Part shown: positions 8,564 through 17,365 of the stretch, piece after piece | How positions within the stretch are numbered: the stretch's first letter is position 1 | How the letters are laid out: every line of letters begins with the position of its first letter | Assembly: GCA_936941155.1 (NCBI GenBank) | Contig: CAKZJE010000066.1 | Location: forward strand, 1-32,152 | Length of the DNA: 32,152 nucleotides | Direction of reading: 5' to 3' | Source of the DNA: an uncultured Methylomonas sp. | Lineage (GTDB): Bacteria; Pseudomonadota; Gammaproteobacteria; Methylococcales; Methylomonadaceae | The notes under the pieces: generated by a model | What the model was told of the DNA's origin: nothing | Database searches by the model: none | Seen by the model: only the letters and a program-made list of their open reading frames with translations | Position numbers and translations under genes: made by a program

Positions 8564-10384
8564 ATGTTTACAAAAGATTTTTACAGCGTGATTGATAATG
8601 AATTAACTAATCTCGTAGAAAAATACGGCGAAGATGAGTATATTCAAAAACACAAAGGGGCGAAAAATAATCAAAAATCTTACGCTCTTTTAATTTGGTT
8701 TTTAGAGTTTTACGGCAAAAGGCAGAATTATAAAGACTATATTACCGATGGTGACCCTGATAGTTCCTGCGATATTGTTTTTGATAACGTCAATAATCAA
8801 GGGGAGCGCGTTTTTTATATTGTGCAATCAAAATGGAACAACGCTGCCAAAGCCAGTCCAGAACAAGAAACCAGTCGAGATGAAATTTTAAAAGCACTTG
8901 CTGAGTTTGAAACATTATTGCGTGGTGAAAAACGTCATGTTAATGAAAAATTGCAAGCTAAATTAAATGAACTTGATAAACATCGTAAAAATAATGGTGC
9001 AGTGAAGTTTGTTTTTTTGTCGCTGTCGCATTATAAAGGTGGAGCGGATGATAATATTCGAGGCTTTGTTAAACAAGACGAAAAAATACAATGCGAAATT
9101 ATTGATATAGACCGTATTAAAAGTGATTATATTGATAGATTCTATAAAGGGATAGAACCTGTCAATCCTTTAGAATTTCATCAAAATCCTGAAGAAAGTC
9201 AATTTTCGCTAGAAATTATTCAAGATAATGGCAAAATAAAAATAGAAAAGCCGTTTGAAGCTTATTTGTTTTTATTACGTCCTAAAACCATTTATGACTT
9301 ATTTGATAAATATAAGTTTTTATTATTTTATAAGAATGTTCGTAATCCCTTGTTAGAGTCCCAGTTTAACAGAGACATAGAAAGAACAGCATTAGAAAAT
9401 CCCGCCTATTTTTGGTATTACAATAATGGCATTACCGCAATTACTTCTTTATTGCCAACCATTGGTGCAAAAGCTAACAAAATAGAATTAACCGGTTTGC
9501 AGATTATCAATGGCGCACAAACTGTTTATTCCATCTACCACGCTTATAAAAATGCTTCTCCTACAAAACGCAAACAGATGGATACAGAGTCTCTGATTAC
9601 ATTACGTTTGTTAAAGTCAGGGGGAAAAGATTTTGATTTAAATGTGACTCGTTATACTAATTCTCAAAATCCAGTGGATGATAGAGATTTTTGTGCGAAT
9701 GATGATATTCAAATTCGCTTACAGAATGAATCATTTAATACGAACGTTTGGTATGAAAAACGGCGAGGGGAATTTAGGGAAGTTCCTGAGAATATAGAGG
9801 TTGTATCAAATGATATTTTTGCAGATGCTTATTTAGCTTATTACTTGCAAGAGCCTGTAACCGTGTTGAAAAATAACGGATATACAAAAGAAACTGGTAA
9901 AGATTTGAACTTTATTTCTTACAAAGATCATAAAGATGGAATCTATGAAAAAATATTTAATGAAAAAACAAACTTTGAGGATATGTTATGTTCTTTTTAT
10001 ATTTTGAATATTCAGATGACTCTTTCAGAATCATCTTATGAGGAGATGATTAGAAGTCCTTACTTTCATATTTTGGCTCTGTTTAAGACAGCTTTTACAA
10101 AATATTTACAAGCTAAACGTGGCGAAAAAATTAATGTCACAAAACATATTATCAAAATTTACGAACAAGAAGAAATAGATACGATTTTACAAACACTAAT
10201 TTTTGTCAACGACTTTGTTCATCAAAAGATTGTCATTACTGATAACGAGGAAAAAAATAGAGAAATATTTTTCGATTTTCTCCTTAAAAATTTTCATTAT
10301 GAAAAAATTAAAGAAGAATTAGAGAAATTAGAAATTTCTGTTGATGATATTGAAAGCATTGTTCTTGAAAAAGTAGCAGAATAA
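8564..10384 (+). CDS. AIPR-family (abortive infection phage resistance) protein with Mrr-like nuclease N-terminus
   Basis: The ATG at 8564 (MFTKDFYS) gives 606 residues. The middle carries the AIPR signature: NPAYFWYYNNGITAI (about 279-293) followed by GLQIINGAQTVYSIY (about 311-325). AIPR proteins are known from phage-resistance loci. The N-terminal 100 residues look like a PD-(D/E)XK fold of the Mrr type, with Asp70 in SSCDIVF and Gln88-x-Lys90 in YIVQSKW, where Gln replaces the usual acidic residue as in Mrr. Nucleic-acid cleavage is therefore inferred. It is the first gene of a tight operon: the next ATG follows its stop after one base. Base composition is visibly more AT-rich than uvrD or the upstream genes, consistent with horizontal acquisition. 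Confidence 0.85.
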   Translation: MFTKDFYSVIDNELTNLVEKYGEDEYIQKHKGAKNNQKSYALLIWFLEFYGKRQNYKDYITDGDPDSSCDIVFDNVNNQGERVFYIVQSKWNNAAKASPEQETSRDEILKALAEFETLLRGEKRHVNEKLQAKLNELDKHRKNNGAVKFVFLSLSHYKGGADDNIRGFVKQDEKIQCEIIDIDRIKSDYIDRFYKGIEPVNPLEFHQNPEESQFSLEIIQDNGKIKIEKPFEAYLFLLRPKTIYDLFDKYKFLLFYKNVRNPLLESQFNRDIERTALENPAYFWYYNNGITAITSLLPTIGAKANKIELTGLQIINGAQTVYSIYHAYKNASPTKRKQMDTESLITLRLLKSGGKDFDLNVTRYTNSQNPVDDRDFCANDDIQIRLQNESFNTNVWYEKRRGEFREVPENIEVVSNDIFADAYLAYYLQEPVTVLKNNGYTKETGKDLNFISYKDHKDGIYEKIFNEKTNFEDMLCSFYILNIQMTLSESSYEEMIRSPYFHILALFKTAFTKYLQAKRGEKINVTKHIIKIYEQEEIDTILQTLIFVNDFVHQKIVITDNEEKNREIFFDFLLKNFHYEKIKEELEKLEISVDDIESIVLEKVAE

Positions 10385-10385
10385 A

Positions 10386-11027
10386 ATGGCATTCACAAAT
10401 CAATTCAAATCCCTCGCTCATGTTTTAAAACATTATCAACTTCATTATCAAGAAAATGAATTTGAAATTATTAAAAAAGCGACAATCAATGATGCGGTGC
10501 GAGCAGATATTTTGTTTACACTAAAAGAAGTCGCTTACAATGTTTCCGAAGCATCCATTTGTGAAAACCTGATTTATCCGATTCTAAAAGATGCGTGGAA
10601 AAATTATGCGGATATTTTTTCAATTTGGAGTCATCAATCGTTGGAATATAATGACGAATTAACAGGTATTCCTGATTATTTAATTTCTAAACGGTCAGCG
10701 TTTGGAAAAATTATTTTTGATTTTCCTTTATTAGCCGTTGTTGAAGCGAAAAAAGATAATTTTTCGCAAGGTTGGGCGCAATGCAGTTTAGAAATGATTG
10801 CCATTCAGAAAATTAATCAAAATGAAAATCTTGCGGTTTATGGTTTAGTTTCAAATGGTGAAACGTGGGAAATGGCAAAGCTAGAAAAAAATATTTTCAC
10901 GTTTTATCCGCAACATTTTATTATCGGTGCATTAGATGATTTATTTAACGCTTTGGTTTCAATGTTGGAATTATGCAAATTACAACTTAATAACAGCAAT
11001 TTAGTAAACAAAGCTGATTCGCAATGA
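10386..11027 (+). CDS. Small PD-(D/E)XK nuclease-fold protein, AIPR operon
   Basis: A 213-residue protein I cannot tie to a named family. GIPDYLI (Asp97) followed by PLLAVVEAKKD (Glu120-x-Lys122) is the D..ExK core of restriction-like nucleases, and Gln132 in WAQCSLEMIA follows, as in HsdR-type N-terminal domains. Glu60 in CENLIYPIL is a candidate for the first acidic residue of the fold. The tail AVYGLVSNGETWEMAKLE resembles the end of the same domain in the next gene. The gene starts one base after the AIPR stop and overlaps the next by four bases (ATGA), so the three are translationally coupled. A nuclease role is inferred; there is no obvious DNA-recognition or methylase domain. Confidence 0.7.
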   Translation: MAFTNQFKSLAHVLKHYQLHYQENEFEIIKKATINDAVRADILFTLKEVAYNVSEASICENLIYPILKDAWKNYADIFSIWSHQSLEYNDELTGIPDYLISKRSAFGKIIFDFPLLAVVEAKKDNFSQGWAQCSLEMIAIQKINQNENLAVYGLVSNGETWEMAKLEKNIFTFYPQHFIIGALDDLFNALVSMLELCKLQLNNSNLVNKADSQ

Positions 11028-11632
11028 AAAAATCCTACTCCCAATTCACCCACGAAGACCTAGAAGAACTAGGCTGTAAAACCATTCGCGGCTCATTATT
11101 TTCCAAGATTCCCAATATCACCCCGACAGATTGGCTTGTCACCACGTTAGCGATTAATCACAAAATCCCCTCTGATTCCAAAAAAGCCAAATCCGAATTA
11201 TTTATTAGCCCGATATTAACTAATATCACTTTACAAAACCCAACTAAACTCACCTATTTTTCCGGCTATCAATTTAATGTGGACAGCAAACGCGGCTTAA
11301 AAGGTTTTTGTGATTATCTTATTTGCCAAAAATACAACGCTGCTTTTATCGAAAGCCCACTCGTTGCAGTCGTTGAAGCCAAATACAATCAAGACTTAGC
11401 CGATGCCACACCACAATGTATCGCTGAAATGTTTGCCGCGCAGATTTTTAATGAGCGCAAACAAAAAACCGTGAAAACCATTTTTGGCACAGTCACCAAT
11501 GGCTACGAATGGTTGTTTGTGAAATTAGAACAAGACACCGCCACCATTGATATAGAACGCTATGGGCTGAATAATCTGCCGCAATTGCTAGGCGTGTGGC
11601 AAATTATTATTGATGAATTTAGCCAAGCATAA
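11024..11632 (+). CDS. Second small PD-(D/E)XK nuclease-fold protein, AIPR operon
   Basis: The 202-residue protein has the same order of motifs as its upstream neighbour: an early Glu (about 58, KSELFISPIL), GFCDYLI (Asp97), SPLVAVVEAKYNQD (Glu118-x-Lys120), PQCIAEMFAAQ (Gln131) and FGTVTNGYEWLFVKLE. The two are therefore probably distant paralogues, alike mainly in the core and divergent elsewhere. It starts within the last codons of the upstream gene (ATGA overlap). Catalytic residues look intact, so both could be active, possibly as a heterodimer. The specific family is unknown to me. Confidence 0.7.
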   Translation: MKKSYSQFTHEDLEELGCKTIRGSLFSKIPNITPTDWLVTTLAINHKIPSDSKKAKSELFISPILTNITLQNPTKLTYFSGYQFNVDSKRGLKGFCDYLICQKYNAAFIESPLVAVVEAKYNQDLADATPQCIAEMFAAQIFNERKQKTVKTIFGTVTNGYEWLFVKLEQDTATIDIERYGLNNLPQLLGVWQIIIDEFSQA

Positions 11633-11655
11633 AACTTAGCGTTTCATTTTAAAAA

Positions 11656-11740
11656 ATGAGGCATTCACAAACCGACTCAAATCGCTTGCTAATGTGTTAA
11701 AAGATTAGCAAAATCACCATAACCACACTGACTTTAAACG
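11656..11740 (+). pseudogene. Decayed 5' copy of the PD-(D/E)XK gene at 10386
   Basis: The DNA after the ATG at 11656 closely follows the beginning of the gene at 10386: GCATTCACAAA then CTCAAATCGCTTGCTAATG against TTCAAATCCCTCGCTCATG. A 2-base insertion (AG) right after ATG shifts the frame. In the restored frame it reads AFTNRLKSLANVLKD, then meets TAG. Similarity fades after about 80 bases. This shows that a further family member once lay immediately downstream of the operon. Confidence 0.75.
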
Positions 11741-11818
11741 CTGAAAACCAAAATACTCTCAATTTGTCATTGAGAATCCCCAAAATCTTAGCCCCCTAAT
11801 CGGAAAATTTAATAATCT

Positions 11819-12661
11819 ATGAGAACCATTCAAGTAGGCTGCGATTTAACCTATATAGTCTCAACACCTACCAGCTTTTTGTTTAACGTAGCGGCTGCGC
11901 GTACTGCCTACCAAACAATCAGTGCGGAAACTTTGCAACTATCACCTGCTGTTAATTACGAAGAAAAAATCTTAGGCTTAGAAGCGGCAAAACTGCATCG
12001 ACTCACGGTTGAACCTTGCGAGTTTCGCCTGCAATACACTGCCACCATTGAGTTACGCCATGAACGCTATGACATTTCAGAAATTAGTGAAAGCGAATAC
12101 GCCGAATTGCCGATTGAGGTTTTACCCTATTTAAACCCTAGCCGTTATTGCGAATCGGATCGTTTAGGACATTTTGCTGCACGACTTTTTGACAATGTGC
12201 CGCCGGGATTTTCCAGAGTCACCGCCATTTGCGATTGGATAAACAGCAATATTGATTATCAGCTCGGCACGTCCAATGTTAGCACCAGTGCTTGCGATGT
12301 CTTGATTCAACGAGTTGGCGTATGCCGCGATTATGCACACCTTGCCATCGCTTTTTGTCGCGCCTTGTGTATTCCCGCCCGCTATATTTCTGGTTATGCT
12401 GTTGATTTGCAACCACCTGATTTTCATGGTTTTTTTGAGGCTTATTTAGGGTCGCGCTGGTATTTGTTTGATGCCACCCGCAAAGCTCCGGTGGAAGGTT
12501 TTGTAAGAATTGGCACAGGACGCGATGCCGCAGACGCTTCGTTTGCAACACTGATTGGCTGTGCAAATTTAATCAATATGGCGGTTTGGGCAGACCAAAC
12601 TGCGCCGAATTTTATAGATATTAAATCTGAGCTACAAGCAGCTGTTTCAACAACATTGTAA
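11819..12661 (+). CDS. Transglutaminase-like cysteine protease-fold protein
   Basis: The 280-residue protein has the bacterial transglutaminase-like N-terminal beta domain (about 1-105, LTYIVSTPTSFLFNV..) followed by a transglutaminase core. The catalytic triad is clear: Cys169 in GVCRDYAH, His203 in DFHGFFEAYL and Asp218 in WYLFDAT. There is no signal peptide, so it is probably cytoplasmic. Members of this family may cleave or cross-link peptides, and the substrate cannot be predicted. It is preceded by the decayed nuclease fragment and is probably transcribed on its own. Its more ordinary base composition differs from the AIPR operon. Confidence 0.85.
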   Translation: MRTIQVGCDLTYIVSTPTSFLFNVAAARTAYQTISAETLQLSPAVNYEEKILGLEAAKLHRLTVEPCEFRLQYTATIELRHERYDISEISESEYAELPIEVLPYLNPSRYCESDRLGHFAARLFDNVPPGFSRVTAICDWINSNIDYQLGTSNVSTSACDVLIQRVGVCRDYAHLAIAFCRALCIPARYISGYAVDLQPPDFHGFFEAYLGSRWYLFDATRKAPVEGFVRIGTGRDAADASFATLIGCANLINMAVWADQTAPNFIDIKSELQAAVSTTL

Positions 12662-12737
12662 TTTTATCAAACACTTGCATTGCATTTAGGCTAAGTCAAA
12701 AAACGATTTTTATCACTCTAAAAACAGGACATTTATT

Positions 12738-13304
12738 ATGTCAGACGAAAATCAAACAACCGCTTCCACGCAAAATTTAACGGCTCTTTTAGAAAAAATA
12801 ATTCCGCTTGCTGAGTTACTGTCAGCAAAGATATTGCGGTTTGCAATTTTTACAACATTAGTTGCGATTTGGTTAGGCGTTTTTTGTTATCGCCTGAATG
12901 CTATGTCAATCACGACTAGCGCGATTATTGCTGGCGTGAGTTTGATTCCTGCGGCAGTTTTTTATACTTATTATTTTACCTTGCAAGATATTGTGGAACT
13001 TACGCAAAAAACCCCAGATTTTCATGCGGAGGTGAAACAGTCTTCCAAAGATTTTGCCGATGATCTTAAGAAAGTCAAAGAGATAAAACGTGAAGATATT
13101 AACGCGCTAAATTTATGGAGTACAGGGCGCAAAGTGTTTGATTTGATTGGTTTAGTGAAAGCAGGGAAAGGTATTTTAGGGCAATATTTAAATCTGACTT
13201 TTTTACTCAGCCCAATTTCACTGATTTTGTTTGTTAGCTCTTTGCTAGGTTTAACCACATTAGCGTTGATATTTGTGGTGACGCTGATTGTGGCGATAGC
13301 GTAA
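12738..13304 (+). CDS. Four-helix membrane protein of unknown function
   Basis: The 188-residue protein has an AGGA ribosome-binding site 9 bases before the ATG. Hydrophobic segments lie at about 32-51, 58-80, 153-170 and 171-187. Between the second and third is a charged cytoplasmic-type stretch (about 95-125) rich in Lys, Glu and Asp. I recognise no domain. It faces the DUF2892 gene convergently, with a terminator hairpin in between. Confidence 0.7.
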   Translation: MSDENQTTASTQNLTALLEKIIPLAELLSAKILRFAIFTTLVAIWLGVFCYRLNAMSITTSAIIAGVSLIPAAVFYTYYFTLQDIVELTQKTPDFHAEVKQSSKDFADDLKKVKEIKREDINALNLWSTGRKVFDLIGLVKAGKGILGQYLNLTFLLSPISLILFVSSLLGLTTLALIFVVTLIVAIA

Positions 13305-13346
13305 ATTCTTTGCAAAATTCGCTGACATTCCTAAGTTTTAGGGCAT

Positions 13347-13383
13347 AAAAAAACCTGTCAGGTCTCAAAGACCTGACAGGTTT
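13347..13383 (-). terminator. Rho-independent terminator for the DUF2892 gene (CTCAAAG-loop hairpin)
   Basis: AAACCTGTCAGGTC and its complement flank a short TCAAA loop. Read on the minus strand, the stem is followed by seven T residues (13347-13353), the classic intrinsic-terminator layout. On the plus strand it follows the gene ending at 13304 but lacks a T-run. It belongs to the same hairpin family as those at 2305 and 7037. Confidence 0.8.
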
Positions 13384-13429
13384 AGCTAGCAGAGCTAAAG
13401 CTCGATGCCTGCTCACAACACAATCTTAA

Positions 13430-13690
13430 TTATTCACTTGCAGGAGGTGTTGTTTCTTCTTCTTTAGCTGACTCAGCTGCATCGCAAGTGTTTTTATCCA
13501 TAGCGGAATAAGCAGGACACCAGCCAGTATAGCCCGTTGCTGTTAATACCAATCCTGCTAATAACAAAATAATGCTTGCAGTGAAAACTGAAATTAATAA
13601 AGCTGCTGCACCTGCCATCAAGCGCATTTTCGCTTCTTTTTCACCGATATTGTGTTCAAACTTAACCAGCCGTTTATAATCAAAACTCAT
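13430..13690 (-). CDS. DUF2892 (YgaP-type) small membrane protein
   Basis: The 86-residue protein begins MSFDYKRLVKFEHNIGEKEAKMR, then has two hydrophobic segments (about 27-45 and 40-52 merging into one hairpin) and the motif TGWCPAYSAMDKNTC. That Cys-Pro-x-Tyr-Ser...Cys ending is typical of the DUF2892 family found in the membrane domain of YgaP. An AGAGG ribosome-binding site precedes the ATG. The acidic tail (EEETTPPASE) is extra. A link to sulfur or rhodanese-type chemistry is known only for some family members, so no function is assigned. Confidence 0.8.
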   Translation of the reverse strand: MSFDYKRLVKFEHNIGEKEAKMRLMAGAAALLISVFTASIILLLAGLVLTATGYTGWCPAYSAMDKNTCDAAESAKEEETTPPASE

Positions 13691-13859
13691 TTTAAAGCCT
13701 CTTTAATGTCAATAAGATATAGGAATCCCCGTTATAATACCCAATGCTTAACTTTTATAACGTTGTGATTTTAATCACTGGGTAAATTTTAATTTTAATT
13801 GCCAAAAAATGATAATTAATAAAATCAATGTGTTACAAAAAAAGTTAAACATCGCCTAT

Positions 13860-13865
13860 TATAAT
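13860..13865 (+). promoter_or_regulatory. Possible -10 element upstream of uvrD
   Basis: A consensus TATAAT lies about 62 bases before the uvrD ATG. No good -35 hexamer sits at 16-18 bases, so the call is tentative. Confidence 0.35.
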
Positions 13866-13926
13866 GGAAAGTTCTGTAATTGTTCAGAAAATAGTTACAT
13901 CACAATAAACAGTCAAAGGTAAAAAA

Positions 13927-16092
13927 ATGGATGTTACTTCATTACTTGAATCTTTAAACGACGCACAACGCCAAGCGGTATCCGCGCCGCCTCATGCCAT
14001 GTTGGTTTTAGCCGGAGCAGGCAGCGGCAAAACACGAGTTTTGGTACACCGAATTGCTTGGAAAATTCAAGTGGAAGGCGTTTCGCCACACAGTATTTTG
14101 GCAGTGACCTTTACAAATAAAGCTGCAATGGAAATGCGGGGGCGAATTGAGTCGTTGCTAGAAATTTCCGCAGGTTCAATGTGGATTGGCACATTTCACG
14201 GGATTGCACATCGGTTGTTACGTCGTCATGCGCAACAGGCGGGTTTATCCGAAACCTTTCAAGTGATGGATTCGGATGATCAATTACGGGTGATTAAACG
14301 TTTGCTGAAATCGCTGGAAGTGGATGAGAAAAAATGGCTGCCGAAACAAGTACAAGGCTTTATTAATAAACAAAAAGATGAAGGGCTGCGGGCGGCGCAT
14401 ATTGCGGATAACGGCGATTTTTACCAAAAAAATATGCTCAGGTTTTATCGCGAATACGAAGAAATTTGCAATCGCTCTAGTTTGGTGGATTTTGCCGAAT
14501 TGTTGCTGCGGGCGCATGAATTGCTGCGTGATAATGCCGATTTGCTGAAACATTATCAAAATCGGTTTCGGCAAGTGCATGTGGATGAGTTTCAAGACAC
14601 CAACACCATTCAATATGCGTGGCTGCGTTTATTGACTGAAGATCGCGACAATTTGTTTGTGGTCGGTGATGATGACCAGTCAATTTATGGTTGGCGCGGT
14701 GCGAAAATCGAAAATATTCATAAATTTCAACAACATTATCCGAATCATCAAGTTATTAAGTTAGAACAAAATTATCGTTCCACCGGACATATTCTAAACG
14801 CCGCAAATCAGTTGATTGCGCATAATGAATATCGGATGGGCAAACAATTGTGGACGGACAGCGGTTCTGGCGAGTTGATTTCCCTTTACACTGCATTTAA
14901 TGAACAAGACGAAGCCTTTTTTGTCGTTGAACAGATTAAAAAATGGCGTGAGGAAGGCAAAATCGGTCAAGACGTGGCGATTTTATATCGCTCGAATGCG
15001 CAATCGCGATTATTTGAAGAACGCTTAATGACGGCGGGAATTCCGTATCGGGTTTATGGCGGATTGCGCTTTTTTGAACGCGCGGAAATTAAAAATGCGT
15101 TGGCATATTTGCGTTTGATGTCGAATCGGCATGATGATCCGTCATTTGAGCGGGTGATTAATTTTCCGACGCGCGGAATTGGTTTAAAAACGCTGGATGA
15201 AATTCGAGAGTTAGCCAGAACGCAAAAACAATCGCTGTGGCATAGCGCGATTGCGTTATTAAATCAAAACACGATGTCCGCGCGGGCGGTGAATGCCTTA
15301 AATGGATTTTTATTATTAATCAAAAGTTTAGCGGATACTGCCGAATCTTTACCTTTGCATGAAAAAGTGAAATTGGTCATTGAGCAAAGCGGTTTGTTGG
15401 CGGAGTATAAGAAAGAAAAAGATGATACAGGCGAGGCGCGGGTTGAAAACTTAGAAGAGTTGGTCAACGCGGCGCGATTGTTTGATTATCCTATGGATGC
15501 AGAACTAAACTTGAGCGAATTGGATATGTTTTTAGCTCATGCGTCATTGGAGGCGGGTGAAAATCAAGTTGGTGACGGCACGGATTTTGTGCAATTAATG
15601 ACGCTGCATACTGCAAAAGGTTTGGAATTTAAAAAAGTCTTTTTAGTGGGTTTAGAAGAGGGGTTATTTCCTTCAGAGCAGTCGCTTTATAACCCTGAAC
15701 GTTTGGAAGAAGAACGCCGTTTGTGTTATGTGGGTATCACACGCGCGATGGAACAACTGTTTATAAGCCACGCCGAATTGCGGCGTTTATACGGACAAGA
15801 AAATTATCCGAAACCCTCGCGTTTTTTACGCGAAATCCCTGGTGAATTAATGCAAGAAGTGAGAGTTCGCGCTCAAATTGTTCGTCCTGGTACTGTCGCA
15901 AAAGCGAAAGTGGCAGATAGTTTAAAAAATAATACTTATAAAGCTGGGCAGAAAGTTAGCCATGCTAAATTTGGTGCAGGTATCGTTTTACAAACTGAAG
16001 GAGAAGGTAGTCAGGAAAAAATTCAAGTCAATTTTAAAACCGAAGGCATCAAATGGTTAATGTTGGCGTATGCAAAATTAGAGGTGGTTTAA
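13927..16092 (+). CDS. uvrD: DNA helicase II UvrD
   Basis: The 721-residue protein is the size of E. coli UvrD (720). It is a superfamily 1A 3'-5' helicase acting in nucleotide-excision and mismatch repair and in clearing RecA filaments. All motifs are present in order: LNDAQRQAV (Q motif), Walker A GAGSGKT (30-36), GTFHGIAHRLLR, Walker B VDEFQDTN, GDDDQSIYGWRGA, LEQNYRST, LMTLHTAKGLEFKKVFLVG and CYVGITRAMEQL. The C-terminus has the Tudor-like PcrA/UvrD domain (KVSHAKFGAGIVLQ) that binds RNA polymerase in related enzymes. AAAGG lies 7 bases before the ATG. It appears monocistronic. Confidence 0.97.
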   Translation: MDVTSLLESLNDAQRQAVSAPPHAMLVLAGAGSGKTRVLVHRIAWKIQVEGVSPHSILAVTFTNKAAMEMRGRIESLLEISAGSMWIGTFHGIAHRLLRRHAQQAGLSETFQVMDSDDQLRVIKRLLKSLEVDEKKWLPKQVQGFINKQKDEGLRAAHIADNGDFYQKNMLRFYREYEEICNRSSLVDFAELLLRAHELLRDNADLLKHYQNRFRQVHVDEFQDTNTIQYAWLRLLTEDRDNLFVVGDDDQSIYGWRGAKIENIHKFQQHYPNHQVIKLEQNYRSTGHILNAANQLIAHNEYRMGKQLWTDSGSGELISLYTAFNEQDEAFFVVEQIKKWREEGKIGQDVAILYRSNAQSRLFEERLMTAGIPYRVYGGLRFFERAEIKNALAYLRLMSNRHDDPSFERVINFPTRGIGLKTLDEIRELARTQKQSLWHSAIALLNQNTMSARAVNALNGFLLLIKSLADTAESLPLHEKVKLVIEQSGLLAEYKKEKDDTGEARVENLEELVNAARLFDYPMDAELNLSELDMFLAHASLEAGENQVGDGTDFVQLMTLHTAKGLEFKKVFLVGLEEGLFPSEQSLYNPERLEEERRLCYVGITRAMEQLFISHAELRRLYGQENYPKPSRFLREIPGELMQEVRVRAQIVRPGTVAKAKVADSLKNNTYKAGQKVSHAKFGAGIVLQTEGEGSQEKIQVNFKTEGIKWLMLAYAKLEVV

Positions 16093-16104
16093 CGGGGGTA
16101 CGAA

Positions 16105-17355
16105 TTAGAAAATATACGGAATAAACCGATATTTCACTTTTGCCATATAGTCACGATAAACCGCGTGATGTTTCAAATGCCGCTCTTCTGTCAAAGCCCG
16201 CATGATATAAATCGCAGCCCAAGCCAGATAACCGAAAATAAACTCAACGTGCCAAAAGGCTTTGTAAAAAATGGCGGATAACAGAAAGTACAACAGTTTT
16301 AACGTTGTTCCCGGATGACGAATGATGCCATAGAAACCGCGCGTTTGCAGTTTGCGCAACGTGATATTTGCAACCGCGGATCCTAAAGAAACATCGGTAT
16401 AAATGTGGGCGACTAGCATTAAAACTTCAGTGATTTTCACCGCATAGAATAAATCCAGACTGGGTATCACAAGATCAGCAGGATTATCGGTTGCAACTGA
16501 AGGTGCCCAAGGAAAGACTGTTCCGGTCAGACTATTTAAAGGCGCGTAACAGGACAAACATACCAGCCAGCCGCTAACCGTCATATCAATAGAGCGTGGA
16601 CGGTTTTCCAGCCAGCGCGATTCTATCGCATACGCTAAACTGGCATTAATCGTGTCCATCAACCAAAGCATGGCTGAAACAAAAAATAGCAACGATACAA
16701 AATCGTAGTCATTGTAATTTCGTTGCGTGATGGCGATGGCGTTAGACAAGTTGCCATACACCTGAATAATCAGGGTGGGAATAAAATATGCCCGCACCAG
16801 TAATATCAACAATACTTTGCGATTGTATTGTTTTCTAAACACAAACAGGATGGAACGCAGGTTTTTTCGTTGCAAAATTCGCGTTGCAACTTGCTTGACG
16901 ATATGAATCAGGCGTATCGCGGGGTCGTAATAATCTTCAATCCGCGAGGCTTTAAAAATCAAAGTCAGGCAAAAATAGGGCAATCCGGCAAACCAATACC
17001 AACTCAGGATTTTTTCAAAAAAAACATGCGCGGCGGTAAAGTTAGATTCGCGGTAATAAGGCAGATTGAGATAAAGTTGTTGTGCGGCATAAATAATCAG
17101 CAGCCAAACCAGATAGCGGACAATTGCACGGCGCAGTAATTGAAAAATTTTTATGTTCCGTGCGATGTGGTAATAATCAGGTTGTTGGCACTGGCGGATA
17201 AAATGGATTGCTGCGTGAAAAATCGCCAATAACAGTACCGGAACAAAATAAAGTTGTGGGTTGACTTGATAGCGATAAAACATAATCAAGCCAATCACAG
17301 CACAGATAAAAGTTGTTAGTACATACAGGTGTGGGGAAGTATTGGTGTTGTTCAT
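16105..17355 (-). CDS. Multi-pass membrane protein with ICMT/PEMT-like C-terminal domain
   Basis: The 416-residue protein has eight or more hydrophobic segments. The C-terminal 80 residues carry the isoprenylcysteine carboxyl methyltransferase-like motif: RGFYGIIRHPG (about 336-346), a helix pair, then LTEERHLKHHAVYRDYM and a terminal RFIPYIF. In this family the RHP and E(E) residues bind S-adenosylmethionine and the substrate is a lipid or lipidated group. Bacterial homologues are diverse, so methyl transfer is likely but the acceptor is unknown. The long N-terminal membrane part (about 1-330) is unusual, since typical ICMT-like proteins are about 150-250 residues. It lies downstream of the DUF1566 gene on the same strand, across a large inverted repeat. 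Confidence 0.7.
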   Translation of the reverse strand: MNNTNTSPHLYVLTTFICAVIGLIMFYRYQVNPQLYFVPVLLLAIFHAAIHFIRQCQQPDYYHIARNIKIFQLLRRAIVRYLVWLLIIYAAQQLYLNLPYYRESNFTAAHVFFEKILSWYWFAGLPYFCLTLIFKASRIEDYYDPAIRLIHIVKQVATRILQRKNLRSILFVFRKQYNRKVLLILLVRAYFIPTLIIQVYGNLSNAIAITQRNYNDYDFVSLLFFVSAMLWLMDTINASLAYAIESRWLENRPRSIDMTVSGWLVCLSCYAPLNSLTGTVFPWAPSVATDNPADLVIPSLDLFYAVKITEVLMLVAHIYTDVSLGSAVANITLRKLQTRGFYGIIRHPGTTLKLLYFLLSAIFYKAFWHVEFIFGYLAWAAIYIMRALTEERHLKHHAVYRDYMAKVKYRFIPYIF

Positions 17356-17365
17356 TATTTACTTA

